11,300 nucleotides of DNA from Sulfurovum sp. (GCA_026983895.1 JALSTF010000151.1:1-11300), one strand, 5' to 3'; shown: positions 1-7,927, counted from the stretch's first letter. Made by a program: numbers and translations. Notes: generated by a model from the letters alone, not told the origin.

Positions 1-2
1 AG

Positions 3-212
3 AGTCCGGATCGGAAAGCGGAAAATACGCTTGAAGGCAAAGTGGTGCAGATGGAGAAAGACAGCGGCAGTGCAAAAGTGACGGTAGATATCGGCGGCCA
101 TGACAGGATGGTTTCCGTCATATCGGCAAAGCGTGCAGAAGCATTGGCGATAGAAGAGGGGTCCAGAGTAAGGATCGAGATAGAAGCGAACAATATCATG
201 GTGGGGAGATGA
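3..212 (+). CDS. Mop/TOBE-domain protein, C-terminal part (ModE-like regulator or molbindin)
   Basis: An open frame enters from the left edge and ends at TGA 210-212, giving the last 69 residues of a protein. The tail reads as one complete Mop (TOBE) domain: a beta-rich start (LEGKVVQMEKDSGSAKVTV), a central glycine turn (DIGGHD), and the closing LAIEEGSRVRIEIEANNIMV, which matches the usual 'LGLKEGSEVTAVIKASDVML' pattern of molybdate-binding Mop domains. Such domains bind molybdate or tungstate oxyanions between subunits. The gene lies immediately upstream of modA, in the same direction, with its stop touching or overlapping the modA start. This suggests either a ModE-type regulator (helix-turn-helix outside the window) or a small storage molbindin; the visible part cannot decide between them. 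The domain assignment is by recognition of the pattern. Confidence 0.75.
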   Translation, partial: SPDRKAENTLEGKVVQMEKDSGSAKVTVDIGGHDRMVSVISAKRAEALAIEEGSRVRIEIEANNIMVGR

Positions 213-214
213 GT

Positions 215-967
215 ATGTCTATGCAGAGACTGATCGGTATTTTGATGTTGGCGGCGACGTTTCTTGGGGCAGGAGAGATACGCATTGCTGTAGCGGCGAA
301 TGTCAGCTATGCTATGGAGCCTTTGATCAAGGCTTACCATGCGCAATACCCCGATACCAAAGTAAATATCATACTCGGAAGCAGCGGGAAACTGACGGCA
401 CAGATACAGCGAGGAGCACCTTTTGACCTTTTCCTTTCTGCCAATATGAAATATCCCGAAGCCTTGTATAAGCAGGGGGACGCGGTGACTGAACCGGCGG
501 TGTATGCGCAGGGTTCTTTGGCTTTGTTCTCGGTAAAGGTGCAGGATTTTTCCAAAGGCCTGGCACTTTTGAAAGAAACAAAGATCAAACGTATCGCGAT
601 AGCCAATCCCAGAACCGCACCCTACGGTGTTGCTGCGCTTGAAGCATTGAAAAATGCAAAGCTGTATGAAGCGGTCAAAGGGAAACTGGTCTACGGAGAA
701 TCTATTTCCCAGACAGTATCGTATGCGGTTACGGCGACGGACATAGGGGTGATTGCCAAATCCTCTCTTTTTTCTCCCCAAATGTCTCGGTATGAAAAGG
801 GCCGGTACTGGGTCGATGTCGACCCCAAACTCTACAGCCCGATCGATCAGGGGATGGTCCTGCTCAGACACAGTGCCTCCCAAAGCGAGGCTCATACATT
901 TTATGATTTCATCCTGGGGACGACTGCCAAAAAGATTCTTCAAAAATTCGGATATCTGGTACCATGA
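215..967 (+). CDS. modA: Molybdate ABC transporter, periplasmic substrate-binding protein ModA
   Basis: Periplasmic molybdate/tungstate-binding lipid-free receptor that hands the oxyanion to ModB. The N-terminus has a short basic stretch and hydrophobic core (QRLIGILMLAATFLGA), a signal peptide probably cut just before GEIRIAVAANVSYAMEP, the standard mature ModA start. Family hallmarks follow: ILGSSGKLTAQI (oxyanion-contacting serines), GAPFDLFLSAN, AIANPRTAPYG and the final domain with SPIDQGMVLL. About 250 residues is usual for ModA. Three ATGs in frame lie close together (209, 215, 221). I chose 215 because the purine-rich GGGGAG at 203-208 is then 6 nt upstream. ATG 209 directly abuts it but would give a 4-nt ATGA overlap with the upstream stop, so 209 remains possible. 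The 3' end overlaps the next gene by ATGA (964-967), which indicates coupled translation. Confidence 0.93.
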   Translation: MSMQRLIGILMLAATFLGAGEIRIAVAANVSYAMEPLIKAYHAQYPDTKVNIILGSSGKLTAQIQRGAPFDLFLSANMKYPEALYKQGDAVTEPAVYAQGSLALFSVKVQDFSKGLALLKETKIKRIAIANPRTAPYGVAALEALKNAKLYEAVKGKLVYGESISQTVSYAVTATDIGVIAKSSLFSPQMSRYEKGRYWVDVDPKLYSPIDQGMVLLRHSASQSEAHTFYDFILGTTAKKILQKFGYLVP

Positions 968-1383
968 GCCACATTGTCGCGACTGTAGAACAGATAGAGA
1001 ATGTCGAAAACCTGAACATTGTGACGCTCTCTTCCCAGAGCAGCAGGATAAAAATGGTCAGCCTGGAGTTGTCGGAGAAGATCGTCCCGGGGCGGAAAGT
1101 GAAACTTGCCTGCAAACCCACGTCTGTTGCCCTGGCAAAAAGAGCGAGGAGTGAAGAAACATTCTCAAAAGCATTGAGCTACGCCAATCAGATCCCGGTA
1201 CGTATCGACAGTATCGAAGAGGGAAAACTTTTGAGCAGTGTCCTTGTGCGTTTTGGCGAAGCTTCGCTTGAAGCCCTCATCCTGAGCGATGCACTGGGGC
1301 GTATGTCCCTTAAAGAAGGGGACGAGGTCACGGCCCTTATTAAAGTGAGTGACCTTTCCATTTTGGAGGTGCTGGATGATTGA
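964..1383 (+). CDS. Double Mop/TOBE-domain molybdate-binding protein (di-Mop molbindin-like)
   Basis: Small cytoplasmic protein of 139 residues that consists of little more than two Mop domains. The first covers about residues 2-60 and ends in the recognisable VKLACKPTSVALAK segment. The second covers about 70-137, with IPVRIDSIEEGKLLSSVLV and the very typical SLKEGDEVTALIKVSDLSIL ending. Stand-alone double Mop proteins bind molybdate or tungstate and are thought to store or buffer it; the same module serves as sensor in ModE. No helix-turn-helix and no transmembrane segment are present, so a DNA-binding role is unlikely. The start codon overlaps the modA stop by 4 nt and has no clear Shine-Dalgarno, so translation is probably coupled. 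Its end overlaps modB by 8 nt. Its position between modA and modB is unusual; it may deliver or buffer oxyanion at the transporter, but that is inference. Confidence 0.88.
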   Translation: MSHIVATVEQIENVENLNIVTLSSQSSRIKMVSLELSEKIVPGRKVKLACKPTSVALAKRARSEETFSKALSYANQIPVRIDSIEEGKLLSSVLVRFGEASLEALILSDALGRMSLKEGDEVTALIKVSDLSILEVLDD

Positions 1384-2068
1384 AACGCTGCAAAAACTGG
1401 ACTTTACGCCTTTTCTTCTTTCCTTCAAATTGGCGGCTTTTACGACGATGATCCTCTTCATGGTGAGTGTACCGCTTGCCTGGTACCTCTCTCAGACACG
1501 CTCAAGGTCGAAACCTTTCATTGAAGCATTGACGGCACTCCCGATCGTCCTTCCTCCTTCGGTGCTGGGATTCTACATCCTCTGGGCACTTTCGCCCCAT
1601 TCACCCGTGGGGGCTTTTTTTGAAGAGACCCTGGGTGTCAAACTGGTATTCTCTTTCACCGGACTGGTCGTTGCCAGTTGTTTTTACAGCCTTCCTTTCA
1701 TGGTGCAGCCGCTTCAGAGCGGTTTTGAATCGTTGAACGGGCATATGATCGAAGCAAGTTTCCTCAGCGGAAAAAGCAGGTTGAGAACGATCTTCTCTGT
1801 GGCCATCCCCAATATGAAACCGGCGCTGCTTACCGCACTCATCGTCACCTTCGCGCATACGGTCGGGGAGTTCGGTGTGGTATTGATGGTCGGGGGGAGT
1901 ATCGCCGGAGAAACAAAGGTTGCTTCCGTGGCGATCTACGAAATGGTCGAGATCATGGATTATACTTCGGCACATATCTACAGTGCCATCATGGTCGCTA
2001 TTTCTTTTGTCGTGCTCTTGAGTGTGTACCTCTTCAACCAGAAACAGAACAGAAAATTCGGATTGTAA
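1376..2068 (+). CDS. modB: Molybdate ABC transporter permease ModB
   Basis: Inner-membrane permease of the ModABC importer, 230 residues. Hydrophobic helices are visible around residues 12-40 (LLSFKLAAFTTMILFMVSVPLAW), 55-72, 93-112, 150-172 and 200-222. The cytoplasmic EAA loop that docks the ATPase is present as EASFLSGKSRLRTIFSVAIP, with the expected glycine, followed by AHTVGEFGVVLMVGG, a classic ModB signature. The frame is open further upstream to an ATG at 1349, but the start at 1376 has an excellent GGAGG (1365-1369) spaced 6 nt away and yields the normal ModB N-terminus, so I use it. It overlaps the end of the preceding Mop gene by 8 nt and is followed by modC after a single nucleotide, so the two subunits are co-translated. 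Confidence 0.94.
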   Translation: MIETLQKLDFTPFLLSFKLAAFTTMILFMVSVPLAWYLSQTRSRSKPFIEALTALPIVLPPSVLGFYILWALSPHSPVGAFFEETLGVKLVFSFTGLVVASCFYSLPFMVQPLQSGFESLNGHMIEASFLSGKSRLRTIFSVAIPNMKPALLTALIVTFAHTVGEFGVVLMVGGSIAGETKVASVAIYEMVEIMDYTSAHIYSAIMVAISFVVLLSVYLFNQKQNRKFGL

Positions 2069-2069
2069 A

Positions 2070-2918
2070 ATGTTGAAGATACAGATAGAAAAAGCGCTGC
2101 ACGGCATCGGCAGCGAGATGAGGCTGCAGGCGGACATCGAGATAGAAGAGCACTCTTTTGTCGCTATTGCCGGAGAAAGCGGAAGCGGGAAGACCACACT
2201 GCTGCGTATTTTGGCAGGCTTGGAAAAAGCAGAGGGCAGAGTGGAAATAGGTGATGAGGTATGGATGGACGGTACCTATGCATTGCCGGTACAGCAGCGA
2301 AAGATAGGATTTGTATTTCAGGACTATGCGCTGTTTGAGAATATGACGGTGGAGGAGAATCTGCTGTTCGTCGAGAAGGACAAAGCGCTGGCAGTGGAGT
2401 TGCTGCAAATGACTGGACTTATGCCGCTTAAAGACCGTATGCCGGGAAGATTGAGCGGCGGGCAGAAACAGCGTGTAGCACTTTGCCGTGCCATGATGAA
2501 AAGGCCCACACTGCTTTTGATGGATGAGCCGCTTTCCGCACTCGACCCGGCTATGCGGCAGAAACTGCAGCAGGAGATCGCTGTACTGCACCGGGCATTC
2601 GGGACGACCACGATTATGGTCAGCCATGATCCCAGTGAGATCTATCGTTTGGCAGATCGTGTCATCATGCTGGAAAGAGGGCAGATCATAGCAGACGGGA
2701 AGCCCAAAGAAGTGCTGCTCAAAACGCAGGGAAGCCAGAAGTTCTCTTTTGAAGGGGAACTGCTTGATATCACAAAGGTCGATGTGATCTATGTGGCGAT
2801 CGTCTCCATAGGGCAGCAGCTGGTGGAAGTGGTGGTGAGTTCCGAGGAAGCGGCGCATTTGACCATAGGACAAAGGGTCACGGTGAGCACCAAAGCATTT
2901 GCACCGATGATCGTTTAA
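2070..2918 (+). CDS. modC: Molybdate ABC transporter ATP-binding protein ModC
   Basis: Cytoplasmic ATPase that powers ModB, 282 residues. All ABC motifs are present: Walker A GESGSGKT (residues 35-42), Q-loop glutamine in FVFQDYALF (about 84), signature LSGGQKQR (128-135), Walker B LLLMDEP (148-154), D-loop SALD (156-159) and switch histidine in MVSHD (about 186). The C-terminal 60 residues (from about FSFEGELLDI) form a single TOBE/Mop-like domain, shorter than the regulatory tail of E. coli ModC (about 350 aa). The frame is open upstream to an ATG at 2022 inside modB, but ATG 2070, one nucleotide after the modB stop, gives the standard MLKIQIEKAL start. This is the last gene of the operon; transcription probably ends at or near the hairpin pair that follows. 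Confidence 0.95.
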   Translation: MLKIQIEKALHGIGSEMRLQADIEIEEHSFVAIAGESGSGKTTLLRILAGLEKAEGRVEIGDEVWMDGTYALPVQQRKIGFVFQDYALFENMTVEENLLFVEKDKALAVELLQMTGLMPLKDRMPGRLSGGQKQRVALCRAMMKRPTLLLMDEPLSALDPAMRQKLQQEIAVLHRAFGTTTIMVSHDPSEIYRLADRVIMLERGQIIADGKPKEVLLKTQGSQKFSFEGELLDITKVDVIYVAIVSIGQQLVEVVVSSEEAAHLTIGQRVTVSTKAFAPMIV

Positions 2919-2934
2919 AACAGATGAATTTTTT

Positions 2935-2960
2935 GGTGCAGTGAGAACACTGCACCCTAC
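2935..2960 (-). repeat. REP-like GTAG-hairpin unit A
   Basis: On the minus strand this reads GTAG, then a perfect 9-bp stem (GGTGCAGTG pairing with CACTGCACC) around a 4-nt TTCT loop. GTAG followed by a short palindrome is the layout of REP elements mobilised by RAYT (TnpA-REP, Y1 tyrosine) transposases. It lies 16 nt after the modC stop and pairs with unit B, which faces the other way. Confidence 0.7.
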
Positions 2961-2992
2961 ATATCTCAGGCTATAATAAACTTTAAATTGCT

Positions 2993-3018
2993 GTAGGGTG
3001 TTGTGCCCTCACAACACC
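2993..3018 (+). repeat. REP-like GTAG-hairpin unit B
   Basis: On the plus strand: GTAG (2993-2996), stem GGTGTTGTG (2997-3005), loop CCCT, and complementary arm CACAACACC (3010-3018). The stem differs from unit A in its inner half but stays fully paired. It lies 4 nt from the stop of the convergent minus-strand gene. The hairpin is followed by AATTTT, so it may serve as a weak terminator for the mod operon. Together with unit A it forms a BIME-like inverted pair with the GTAG ends facing inward, separated by 32 AT-rich bases. Confidence 0.7.
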
Positions 3019-3022
3019 AATT

Positions 3023-4525
3023 TTACACAAGGCTGTCTATGAGTTGTGCAGCCGTCCCCGCTTTGTCGCTTTTGGGCTGATATAAATAGTTGTTCACTTT
3101 TTCCGGAATATGTTCAGGCATCTCCAAGGCTTCAAACTCCTCTTTGGCTGCCTGTTTGGCTTTGAAGAGCGCCATCTGCACACGTGAATAGAAGTTGGCC
3201 GCGCCTTCACCGGAAGTTTCGATGCTGAGGAAGTTGGCAGATGGATAGCGGCTGGTCACGAGGGATTGGATACCATCTGAAACAGCGGAACTTGGCATAC
3301 ACCCGAAAGGTTTGACAGAGATGACCATATGAGCCAAGTTATGTTTGATGCTTTCAAGGAGATGAGCGACTTCCATATGCCCTTCTCCCCCTTCTGCATC
3401 AAGCGGAAAATAGACTCTGCTCAATGTGGACAATGCTTCAATATCTGGTAACTTGTAGTCATGCAGCCCGATGGCTTTCGCATAGAGAGTAAAATAACTT
3501 TTAATGGTGACTTTCAACAGCTTTGTGATCACTTTTCGTTTAGTGCTGCTAAAATCAAAATAACCTGTTTTTGTATCATCTTCAAGATCCAGTTCCTTGT
3601 TTGAGAAATATGTGGATTCCCAGATACTTAACATAAGACGGTTGATGATGGGTTGAGGAATAGATTCTGCACCTTCAGCTTCCAAAAATCTGTGCAAATT
3701 ATAGTTTCCGTCCCCTTCGGTCATCGCTGCCCAGAATTCACCGACGATCATGACTTTGGGTTTGACTTGTAAACGATCAAGTTCGACTTTTTCCAATATC
3801 TTTCTACATTTCCACATGGAGAGAAGAAGATTTTTATTGTTTCTCAAGGCATCACTGAGCAAGTCATAACAAGCCTCTATCGCTTTGTCCGTAGCTCCGG
3901 CTTCCACTTCATAGGGTCTGATCTTATGGGCCAGCAGGTTAATGATGTCGCCTATCAACACAGCTTTGATAGGTGTTATGTACAATGCCGGAGAAAGATT
4001 CAGCCCTACTTCTTCACCTGCTTCATTCGTTACTTTATTGTGTTCGAAACTGAAAACCCTGAAACCCTGAAACCCCGCATCGTTCAGTGCCTTGCGATAT
4101 TCGGTAATATACATTCCAAATCGGCAGGGGCCACAGCCGTTTGCCGTGACATAAGCATATTTTTGAACAATCTCACGGGAACTCATCCCCGTTTTTTTCT
4201 GGATATTCAGCAGATATTTTACAAGATTCCCGACTGTAAAGTAGGTGGGGTTGCATTGTCCCCTGTTGCCGTACGCTTTCCCCGCACGGAAAGATTCAAA
4301 ATCAGGATTCGGCAGTGCGATATATTTTTCTTTTTTAGTCTCAAGTGCAGCCATCACCAGTCTATCCTGCAGTATGGTCATACCGCCGAAGAGTATCGTC
4401 GTATTGTTGATGTCGTCTTTTGAGAAATTCGTATTTACCGTATCGCGCCATTGGGTTTTCTGTTTTCCCAGATAGTCCAGGTCGATATTGCTCTGTGGTG
4501 GTTTTATATTGCTGCAGGCACTCAT
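3023..4525 (-). CDS. HgdB/DUF2229-superfamily iron-sulfur protein, partner of the adjacent activase (2-hydroxyacyl-CoA dehydratase-like)
   Basis: Protein of 500 residues that resembles the C-terminal portion of giant 'acyl-CoA dehydratase activase' proteins and the BcrB/C, HgdA/B reductase superfamily. Conserved cysteine signatures are RGQCNPTYFTVGNL (C91), ANGCGPCRFGMY (C131, C134) and VKPFGCMPSSAVSDG (C409). In the family such cysteines carry [4Fe-4S] clusters that accept low-potential electrons from the ATP-driven activase. There are no membrane segments and no signal peptide, so it is cytoplasmic. The start has AAGGAG 6 nt upstream (GGAG complement at 4532-4535), and the gene begins 12 nt after the activase stop, so the two are co-translated. 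The substrate is unknown: 2-hydroxyacyl-CoA dehydration is only one option, and family members such as double-cubane proteins reduce other small molecules. No acyl-CoA ligase, CoA-transferase or second dehydratase subunit lies nearby. Confidence 0.78.
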   Translation of the reverse strand: MSACSNIKPPQSNIDLDYLGKQKTQWRDTVNTNFSKDDINNTTILFGGMTILQDRLVMAALETKKEKYIALPNPDFESFRAGKAYGNRGQCNPTYFTVGNLVKYLLNIQKKTGMSSREIVQKYAYVTANGCGPCRFGMYITEYRKALNDAGFQGFRVFSFEHNKVTNEAGEEVGLNLSPALYITPIKAVLIGDIINLLAHKIRPYEVEAGATDKAIEACYDLLSDALRNNKNLLLSMWKCRKILEKVELDRLQVKPKVMIVGEFWAAMTEGDGNYNLHRFLEAEGAESIPQPIINRLMLSIWESTYFSNKELDLEDDTKTGYFDFSSTKRKVITKLLKVTIKSYFTLYAKAIGLHDYKLPDIEALSTLSRVYFPLDAEGGEGHMEVAHLLESIKHNLAHMVISVKPFGCMPSSAVSDGIQSLVTSRYPSANFLSIETSGEGAANFYSRVQMALFKAKQAAKEEFEALEMPEHIPEKVNNYLYQPKSDKAGTAAQLIDSLV

Positions 4526-4537
4526 GAAAAACTCCTT

Positions 4538-7500
4538 TTATGATTCACACGCATATTCCATCTCTTTTTCCCTGATCAATTCCTGCCGATACTGTTCCAG
4601 TGTATAGGCAAAAGTCTTCACACGTATCTTTATGGATCCGCCGGGCTTATTCGCATCAATATCATGTAATGTCAAATGCGGTGTACGGCTGGCACCCAGG
4701 ATCTTGTCTATAATAGCATAAGTCGGAGCATCATGTCCGCACTTGAAGCTGCTGAGATCAACGACTGCAATATTGGGATGTCTTGCCGCAAATTTTGCTG
4801 CCCAGACTTTTTGCGCCGAGTTGGTAGAATAATTCTCCGGCCATACGTCACGGATATCAAAAATATCTTCAACAGTCTTGTCTTTCAGATCCTGGCTGAA
4901 ATATTTTTCTAAATAGGCTTTATCTCTGGGGATACTCCGCATTGACAATGTTTTGAATCCAAGTGACTGGAACTCATCGAGCACTTCATGGTTGATACCG
5001 GGATCAGAATGATAGGGGCGTCCCAGAAGCAGGATCACAACTTCATTGGTTTGGACAGCATTCTCCAGAATGCTTCTTCCTTCTTCCATGATGGATCTAT
5101 CATTCTTTTTCAGTGCTTTCCAGGCCTGTTCGATTGCCCAGTCGCTTTCGTCTTTTGTGATTTTCAGTTTCTTTGCCCAGGTCGTGAAGAGTTCTTTTTT
5201 AAGCAGTTTTTCATTATGGAAGGTCAAAGAATCATCTATGTAGGCTACACCCCTTTTTGCAAAAAGGTCCTGTTCTTTGACAAAAGCAGAATAGACCACC
5301 CTTGGGGTACCTGCAACAATAGGGCAGGATGTCTGTCCCATGGTATGCTGTAAAAATCCCGGAAGGGAGATAACGGACGGAAACCAAATGTAATTCAAAG
5401 ATATTTTAGAGAATTTTTTCCCAAAAAGAAACGAATAGATATGTGACTGAGCCACTTTTGCGGGGAAACAAGAGTCGACCGATCCGTATTTTGCCCCCTC
5501 CAGATACATGTCTTCATTTGAAAACTCTGAAAAGTGTATATGGGCAGGGGTGATATCAAGTGCTTCAAGGTATGCACGTATAAAAGGGGCGACACTGTAA
5601 ACATTCAGTACTTTTGGAATACCGATCCGCAGTTTCTGGCGATATGCTTTCTGTTCCTCTCCGCTTGTTTGGAAAGGGCGTGTTATCTGTTTGCGCAGGG
5701 TCGGTCCCCATCCTCCGAGTGTCACTGTGACTTTTTGAGTCGTGATCTTTGTCTCCGGAGTCGGCTTGTCGTCGTGAACATAACTTGAAGCGAAAAGTGC
5801 CTTGGACTCTTTTTTAACCAGATTCGGTGTCTTCCCTTGAAGGGATCTTCGCTCTTTTTGAAGGCTTTTCAAAGCTTCATGTGATTCGACCGTGCCGCTC
5901 TCACAGGCAAATCCGGCAATATAACGTACGGTCTCCGAGTGTGGGGTTTGGCTGTCGATAAAGGTACGGGAGCACTCCATGGGACAGAAATGGCATCGGG
6001 TACTTTCATCGGTATTGGTAGTATAGGTAAGCTGAAGGGCTTCATCTATACCGACAAAGGTACTGTATCCTCTCTGTTTAATGACATCTTTGGCTTCGAT
6101 GGCTGCACCGTAAGCCCCTGCCTCTCCGGGATAGGGGTGTACGTCCACTCTGGCATCGGGTACAAGTTCTTTGATGTAGTCCACTTGTGCTTTCAGGGCT
6201 GCAAGATTGTATTGGGTCCCTCCCTGAAGGACAAAATGTTTTCCGAAAGCTGCCAGGTTGGGGGCCTGAACGACATACTGCCAGACATTTTTTGGGAGGA
6301 CTTTTGCGATACCTGCGAAAAGTTCTTCTTTGGAGTAGCCTTCTTTTTGAAAATTGACCCTGTCTGTATCTAAAAACACGGCACAGCCGTAATTGAATCT
6401 TGGTGCTTTTTTGGCTGAAAAGGCTACATCGGCATACTCTTCTACTTTTACACCGAACTGTTTTGCCATACTTTGAAGCAAGGTACCGTTACCTGCAGAA
6501 CATTGGTTGGAAAGACGGAAGTTCTTCATCATGCCGTTTTCCATGAAGAGTACTTTGATATCCTGCCCGCCGATATCACAGATAATATCTATGCTTTTCC
6601 CGAAAACAGCCTGAGCACTTTTCATATGCGCGATCGTTTCTATGATATTTGTATCGGCTTGCAAAGCCCCTTCCAGTACATCTGCTGCGTAGCCTGTGGT
6701 CCCCAGCCCTACAATATGGTAAAAGTGATGTGTATCCTGAGCTTTTATCTTTTCAAGAAGTTCTATCGTGTCCTGGATAGGGTTACCTTTGGACAATTGA
6801 TAGACTTTTAAAAGCAGGCGGCCGTCATTATCTACCAGGACCGCTTTGGAAGATGTCGAACCGCCGTCTATACCGAGATAACACTCTGTCGGTTCTGTGA
6901 GTTCGACAGGTGTAAAAGGCGGAATGGAATATGATCTTTTAAACGCTTCCAATTCAGCCAGATCTTTTACGAGGGGGGTATCATTGTTCCCGCTGTTCTG
7001 TATGCTGCCGGAATCTACAAGTGTTTTCAGTTTCAGGGTACCTGTGAAGGACTGTTCGTGATTGGCGGCACCTTCTCCGAAGACAACGGCACCGAAAGCC
7101 GCATAATACTGGGCATTGTCAGGAACGATAATAAGTTCTTCAATACGCGTTTTGTCATAAGGGATATTTCGCTCATCCCATAGCTCAGTGATGCGCATAC
7201 GCCAACATTCCTGGAGGAAAGGAAGGTAAGTATTGGGACCGCCGAGCAGGAGGACTTTGGGCATCAGGGTATTGCCCCGGGTCAATACGGTGAGGTTCTG
7301 CATGACGATCGCATCTGCCAGGGAGTTCATGATCTCATGAGGAGGCACAGAAGTCTTGACAAGGTTGACGATATCCGTTTCTGCAAAGACACCGCATTTT
7401 GCCGCGACATGATGCAGCTTATCTGTCTGGAAAGCAAGTTTTTGGATCTCTTCCTGTTCCATACCCACTTTCATCGTACATTTTTCTATGGTTGCCCCTG

Positions 7501-7927
7501 TCCCTGAAGCACATTTGTCATTCATGGAAGTAGAAACCGTTTTTTTGCCGTCCTCCCCTTCTTTGAAATGAATGATCTTGGCATCCTGTCCGCCCAGTTC
7601 AATGACCGCGTTGACATCCGGATGATAATGTTCAACCGCAAGTACGACCGCATTGACCTCCTGAACGAAACGTGCATTGATCGTTGGGGCGATACGGCTG
7701 GCACCGGAACCGGTGATATATACTTTATCGATATGTTTGTAAGCAGGAGCATTTTTTTGTGCGAGTTCTTCAAGAAGCCTGAGCAGGGTCTCGGCCTGTT
7801 TAGTATCATGCGGCGTATAGGCTTTTTCGATAATATTGAAAGCGTCGTCACATAATACATATTTTACGGTAGTAGAACCAATGTCAATGCCTAATGCGTA
7901 GTGTGGATCGTCCTTTGCTATAGTCAT
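4538..7927 (-). CDS. Giant acyl-CoA dehydratase activase: two BcrAD/BadFG ATPase domains plus DUF2229
   Basis: Protein of 1129 residues built from three blocks. Block 1 (about 10-285) is an ASKHA-fold activase: GIDIGSTTVKYVLCD, GGQDAKII, NDKCASGTG (C139) and AAKCGVFAETDIV (C178). These are the two cysteines that in HgdC-type activases hold a [4Fe-4S] cluster across a dimer. Block 2 (about 348-615) repeats this: GIDGGSTSSKAVLVD, DIGGQDIKVLF, NQCSAGNG (C476) and YGCAVFLDTDRV (C515). A linker has CHFCPMEC (C645, C648, C652), a likely cluster site. Block 3 (about 765-1080) is DUF2229-like: SVDSCFPAKV (C820), TSCPIVAGTP (C868), LLGRPYHSDPGINHEV and FKCGHDAPTYAI (C1063). The family uses ATP to push low-potential electrons to a partner iron-sulfur protein, here probably the downstream 500-aa gene. 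Its ATGA start overlaps the lgt stop, with no separate promoter seen. The physiological reaction is unknown. Confidence 0.88.
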   Translation of the reverse strand: MTIAKDDPHYALGIDIGSTTVKYVLCDDAFNIIEKAYTPHDTKQAETLLRLLEELAQKNAPAYKHIDKVYITGSGASRIAPTINARFVQEVNAVVLAVEHYHPDVNAVIELGGQDAKIIHFKEGEDGKKTVSTSMNDKCASGTGATIEKCTMKVGMEQEEIQKLAFQTDKLHHVAAKCGVFAETDIVNLVKTSVPPHEIMNSLADAIVMQNLTVLTRGNTLMPKVLLLGGPNTYLPFLQECWRMRITELWDERNIPYDKTRIEELIIVPDNAQYYAAFGAVVFGEGAANHEQSFTGTLKLKTLVDSGSIQNSGNNDTPLVKDLAELEAFKRSYSIPPFTPVELTEPTECYLGIDGGSTSSKAVLVDNDGRLLLKVYQLSKGNPIQDTIELLEKIKAQDTHHFYHIVGLGTTGYAADVLEGALQADTNIIETIAHMKSAQAVFGKSIDIICDIGGQDIKVLFMENGMMKNFRLSNQCSAGNGTLLQSMAKQFGVKVEEYADVAFSAKKAPRFNYGCAVFLDTDRVNFQKEGYSKEELFAGIAKVLPKNVWQYVVQAPNLAAFGKHFVLQGGTQYNLAALKAQVDYIKELVPDARVDVHPYPGEAGAYGAAIEAKDVIKQRGYSTFVGIDEALQLTYTTNTDESTRCHFCPMECSRTFIDSQTPHSETVRYIAGFACESGTVESHEALKSLQKERRSLQGKTPNLVKKESKALFASSYVHDDKPTPETKITTQKVTVTLGGWGPTLRKQITRPFQTSGEEQKAYRQKLRIGIPKVLNVYSVAPFIRAYLEALDITPAHIHFSEFSNEDMYLEGAKYGSVDSCFPAKVAQSHIYSFLFGKKFSKISLNYIWFPSVISLPGFLQHTMGQTSCPIVAGTPRVVYSAFVKEQDLFAKRGVAYIDDSLTFHNEKLLKKELFTTWAKKLKITKDESDWAIEQAWKALKKNDRSIMEEGRSILENAVQTNEVVILLLGRPYHSDPGINHEVLDEFQSLGFKTLSMRSIPRDKAYLEKYFSQDLKDKTVEDIFDIRDVWPENYSTNSAQKVWAAKFAARHPNIAVVDLSSFKCGHDAPTYAIIDKILGASRTPHLTLHDIDANKPGGSIKIRVKTFAYTLEQYRQELIREKEMEYACES

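Noticed and set aside
1349..1375. Upstream ATG for modB at 1349
   Set aside because: The GGAGG at 1365-1369 serves ATG 1376, and the extra nine residues do not fit the ModB N-terminus.
2022..2069. Upstream ATG for modC at 2022 within modB
   Set aside because: The extra 16 residues (MCTSSTRNRTENSDCK) do not look like ModC; ATG 2070 follows the modB stop by one base.
1601..2197. Minus-strand open frame opposite modB/modC
   Set aside because: Antisense to two solid genes, with composition typical of a shadow frame and no motif.
2034..2873. Long minus-strand open frame (279 codons) opposite modC
   Set aside because: It lies opposite a gene with every ABC ATPase motif intact. The translation is rich in His, Cys and Gln with no recognisable domain, so it is a shadow frame.
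4051..4076. Tandem 8-9 bp units (TGAAACCC type, three copies) inside the 500-aa gene, possible phase-variation tract
   Set aside because: Only two perfect copies plus one imperfect, and the reading frame continues smoothly (GFQGFRVFSF). This is too short for a credible slippage locus.
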